Below are positions 62,062-64,000 of a stretch of DNA of 64,000 nucleotides, piece after piece (positions within the stretch are counted from its first letter, which is position 1; each line of letters begins with the position of its first letter). The stretch is taken from positions 25,720,501 to 25,784,500 of the forward strand of contig NC_088787.1 of the NCBI RefSeq assembly GCF_949628265.1, written 5' to 3'. Source of the DNA: Cloeon dipterum (taxonomy: Eukaryota > Arthropoda > Insecta > Ephemeroptera > Baetidae). The notes under the pieces are model-generated. The model was not told the origin of the DNA and did not search any database. It saw only the letters and a program-made list of their open reading frames with translations. The translations under genes were made by a program, and so were the position numbers.

Positions 62062-63377
62062 TAATTTTTCCATACATACAAAACCTTTTTCTGATTTCAC
62101 ACTCACTCCTTCATACATATTCATAAAATAAAAATTTAATGATCGATTGTTGTTTGTTGTATCATGCAACTTCATTAAATAAAATGAAAATTGAACAGGG
62201 TTGCATTTTGCATTTGCTTACCACCTTTAATTTGAGTTTTTTTTCAGGAATGTAAAATTGCAGTCAAAATGTATGCTCCTCCAATTCTTTGTAATTGCTC
62301 ACATTCTCTATTACGAATTGACACCATTTTAAATAAATGTTTTCCAGTTAAACTCAACCCTATTGATTTATTTATCGATACTTTTCCATTTTTCAGTTGT
62401 CTAATAACCATGATGATGAGGAGCAGCAACCTGTTGCGGTAGCTGGACACTTAGGAATTGTGCTTGGCCTTCAGGAAGCTGACCAAATCGCTCAAAACCA
62501 GACGCACAGAATATCTCAACGTAATCAACAAGGTGATCACCCTCATCCCTCATCAAAGACTAAGCTTCAAGAAGTGAAGTGAGTGCGACGCTGATGTGAG
62601 TTCCAATTAGAGCGTTCATCGTATGTATTTGGGAAATATTCGGTTCCCCGGGAATTCCCGGGAAATTAATTTAATCAATGCCATTGGAAGAACTTTACAT
62701 AAGGAATTTAAGGTGTTATTAGGAGGACCATTTAAGCCTGGGTTAACATTACTATTTGTAATTTTATTTTTATATAATGTAGTGTTAAATAATTTTTGAG
62801 ATTTCCTTCTATTTTCACAAGTACTAGTCTTTTAAGTTTTACCTGAAGTCTATATCTTTACCTTCATGATTGATAAGCTTTAATATTTTATGGCTGAATG
62901 AATAATACTCAACATATATTCCTCCATTTCGTGCCTCAGGGCACTTTGGGAGTGCTTATACCATTTATGGTTTGTATTGAAACAATAATTAGTAATGTAA
63001 TTCGACCAGGAACCTTGGCTGTTCAGTTTTCTGCTAATATAATTGCAGGCCATTTTTATTGATAATTTAAATCCGTAACACAGGTCTTATAAGTTTAATA
63101 GTATCTCTTTTGATTTTGGGTCAAATTTGTTTATTCGGGAAATTCGGATCTCGAGCTGAAGTATAAGCGGTTATATGAGAACCGGGCCGGGCTCAGGTAT
63201 TTTTTTCGGGACAGGAATCCCGATGAGCAGCTTCAGGGCCTAAGCAAAGCCGCCATGGTTATTAGGGCTATACAATCACAAACATATCCATGAATATATG
63301 CGGGTTCGATCTCCAAATTTTGGATGTCGATTTGAGGGGATTTTTTGGCATTGAAATTTTAAGGTGACACTTATGTT

Positions 63378-64000
63378 TGCGTAAAAGTGTTTGTTAAATA
63401 GGTCGAGAAATTCCAGGTTTGGAACTCAGGAATGGGGGACGCAGTCTAAGAGTTACAGTCCACCTTTCATTCACAGATTACTCTATTTTCGGGGATTTTA
63501 GAAATAACGAATAAATAGGGAACCGAGCTTCAAACCTGGAATTTCACCATCTTTATAAACAATCAGTTTTTTCCAATTTATTAAGCAACTATAAGTGGCA
63601 TGAAAAATTCCCCCGCCAATAAATAAACAATCAAATTGTCTTGCTTCCCTCCCCTGGTGCATGTTATCAATTTTAGCCATCTGCAGGCAGTTTCAAGAGA
63701 ATTTTGAAATTTGGACGGGATTTTCGGCGTGGAAATTTTTTCTTGCCACTTACAGTTGCTTAATAAATTGGAAAAAAAACCTGATTGTTTATAAAGATGG
63801 TGAAATTTCAGGTTTGATGCTCGGGAATCCCTGTTTATTCGTTATTTAAAAATCCCCGGAAATCGAGTTATCTGTGAATGAAAGGTGGACTGTAACTCTT
63901 AGACTGCGTCCCCCATTCCTGAGTTTCAAACCTGGAACATGGTTCCGAATTTTCCCCACCCCTGGAATTTCTCGATCCATTTTATAAGTACTTTTAAGCA
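63378..64000. mobile_element. large foldback element, cut by the window end
   Basis: The left arm, 63378 to about 63617, is nearly the reverse complement of the right arm, about 63728 to 64000, with a loop of about 110 bases. Matching blocks include aatgggggacgcagtctaag with its complement near 63907-63926, and tcaccatctttataaacaat with its complement near 63786-63807. Pairing still continues at base 64000, so the true ends lie beyond the window. It has no coding capacity of its own; open frames inside mirror each other. It fits a foldback or MITE-type transposon. Confidence 0.85.

Larger units (their letters stand above)
58808..64000. other. repeat-rich DNA, presumed upstream intron of the Dpr gene
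   Basis: No Dpr Ig1-type exon (its WIR and YECQVS blocks) is visible on the minus strand. The stretch carries the repeat arrays, MITE-like pair and foldback element listed below. It is an intron only by inference, because the Ig exon at 58807 begins in mid-codon after an acceptor and so needs an upstream exon. Confidence 0.6.

Noticed and set aside
61979-63320. Possible tRNA or other RNA genes (B-box-like gggttcgatctcc at about 63301)
   Set aside because: No matching A box or cloverleaf could be built around it by eye.
1-64000. CRISPR arrays, operons, phage or bacterial islands
   Set aside because: All genes are intron-split animal genes. The tandem arrays have ~215 bp units without spacer structure, so they are not CRISPR.
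58808-64000. Search for the Dpr first Ig domain exon on the minus strand
   Set aside because: No frame with the expected tryptophan/cysteine pattern was found, so the gene is reported as partial.

Overview
The window is nuclear DNA from an invertebrate animal, almost certainly an arthropod and probably an insect. The genes are split by many GT/AG introns, intergenic DNA is AT-rich, and there are poly(A) signals but no operons. Two genes point to arthropods: a receptor of the adipokinetic hormone (AKH) type and a Dpr-family immunoglobulin gene. The species cannot be named from the sequence. I worked out exon-by-exon models for seven complete genes and the 3' part of an eighth. Every splice junction used GT/AG and kept the reading frame, and each product length is close to that of its family.

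Layout, left to right. (1) 1-2.8 kb: no gene seen. (2) 2.88-6.58 kb, minus strand: site-2 protease, the intramembrane zinc protease that releases SREBP/ATF6-type transcription factors; one intron holds a small hAT-like MITE with a target-site duplication. (3) 6.6-8.7 kb: shared divergent upstream region carrying a composite inverted repeat. (4) 8.73-16.0 kb, plus strand: cohesin subunit SMC1, 18 exons. (5) 17.45-18.32 kb, minus strand: SNX3-type sorting nexin, convergent with SMC1. (6) 20.49-23.51 kb, plus strand: axonemal outer-arm dynein intermediate chain DNAI1. (7) 24.11-26.38 kb, minus strand: fukutin-related protein FKRP, tail-to-tail with DNAI1. (8) 28.74-34.31 kb, plus strand: homocysteine S-methyltransferase. 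(9) 39.08-44.02 kb, plus strand: rhodopsin-type GPCR of the AKH/ACP/corazonin/GnRH receptor group, with a possible TATA promoter and non-coding first exon about 2.4 kb upstream. (10) 52.14-58.81 kb, minus strand: the last two coding exons of a Dpr-family cell-surface protein, separated by a 6.2 kb intron; its 5' exons lie beyond the window.

The right end (59-64 kb), which should be a Dpr intron, is repeat-rich. It has a ~217 bp AT-rich tandem array, then a very GC/CpG-rich ~213 bp tandem array, a pair of diverged MITE-like repeats, and a large foldback element cut by the window edge.

The genes are unrelated housekeeping and neuro-endocrine loci and do not form a pathway or cluster. I found no new multi-gene system. 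The least explained structures are the repeat arrays and foldback elements.
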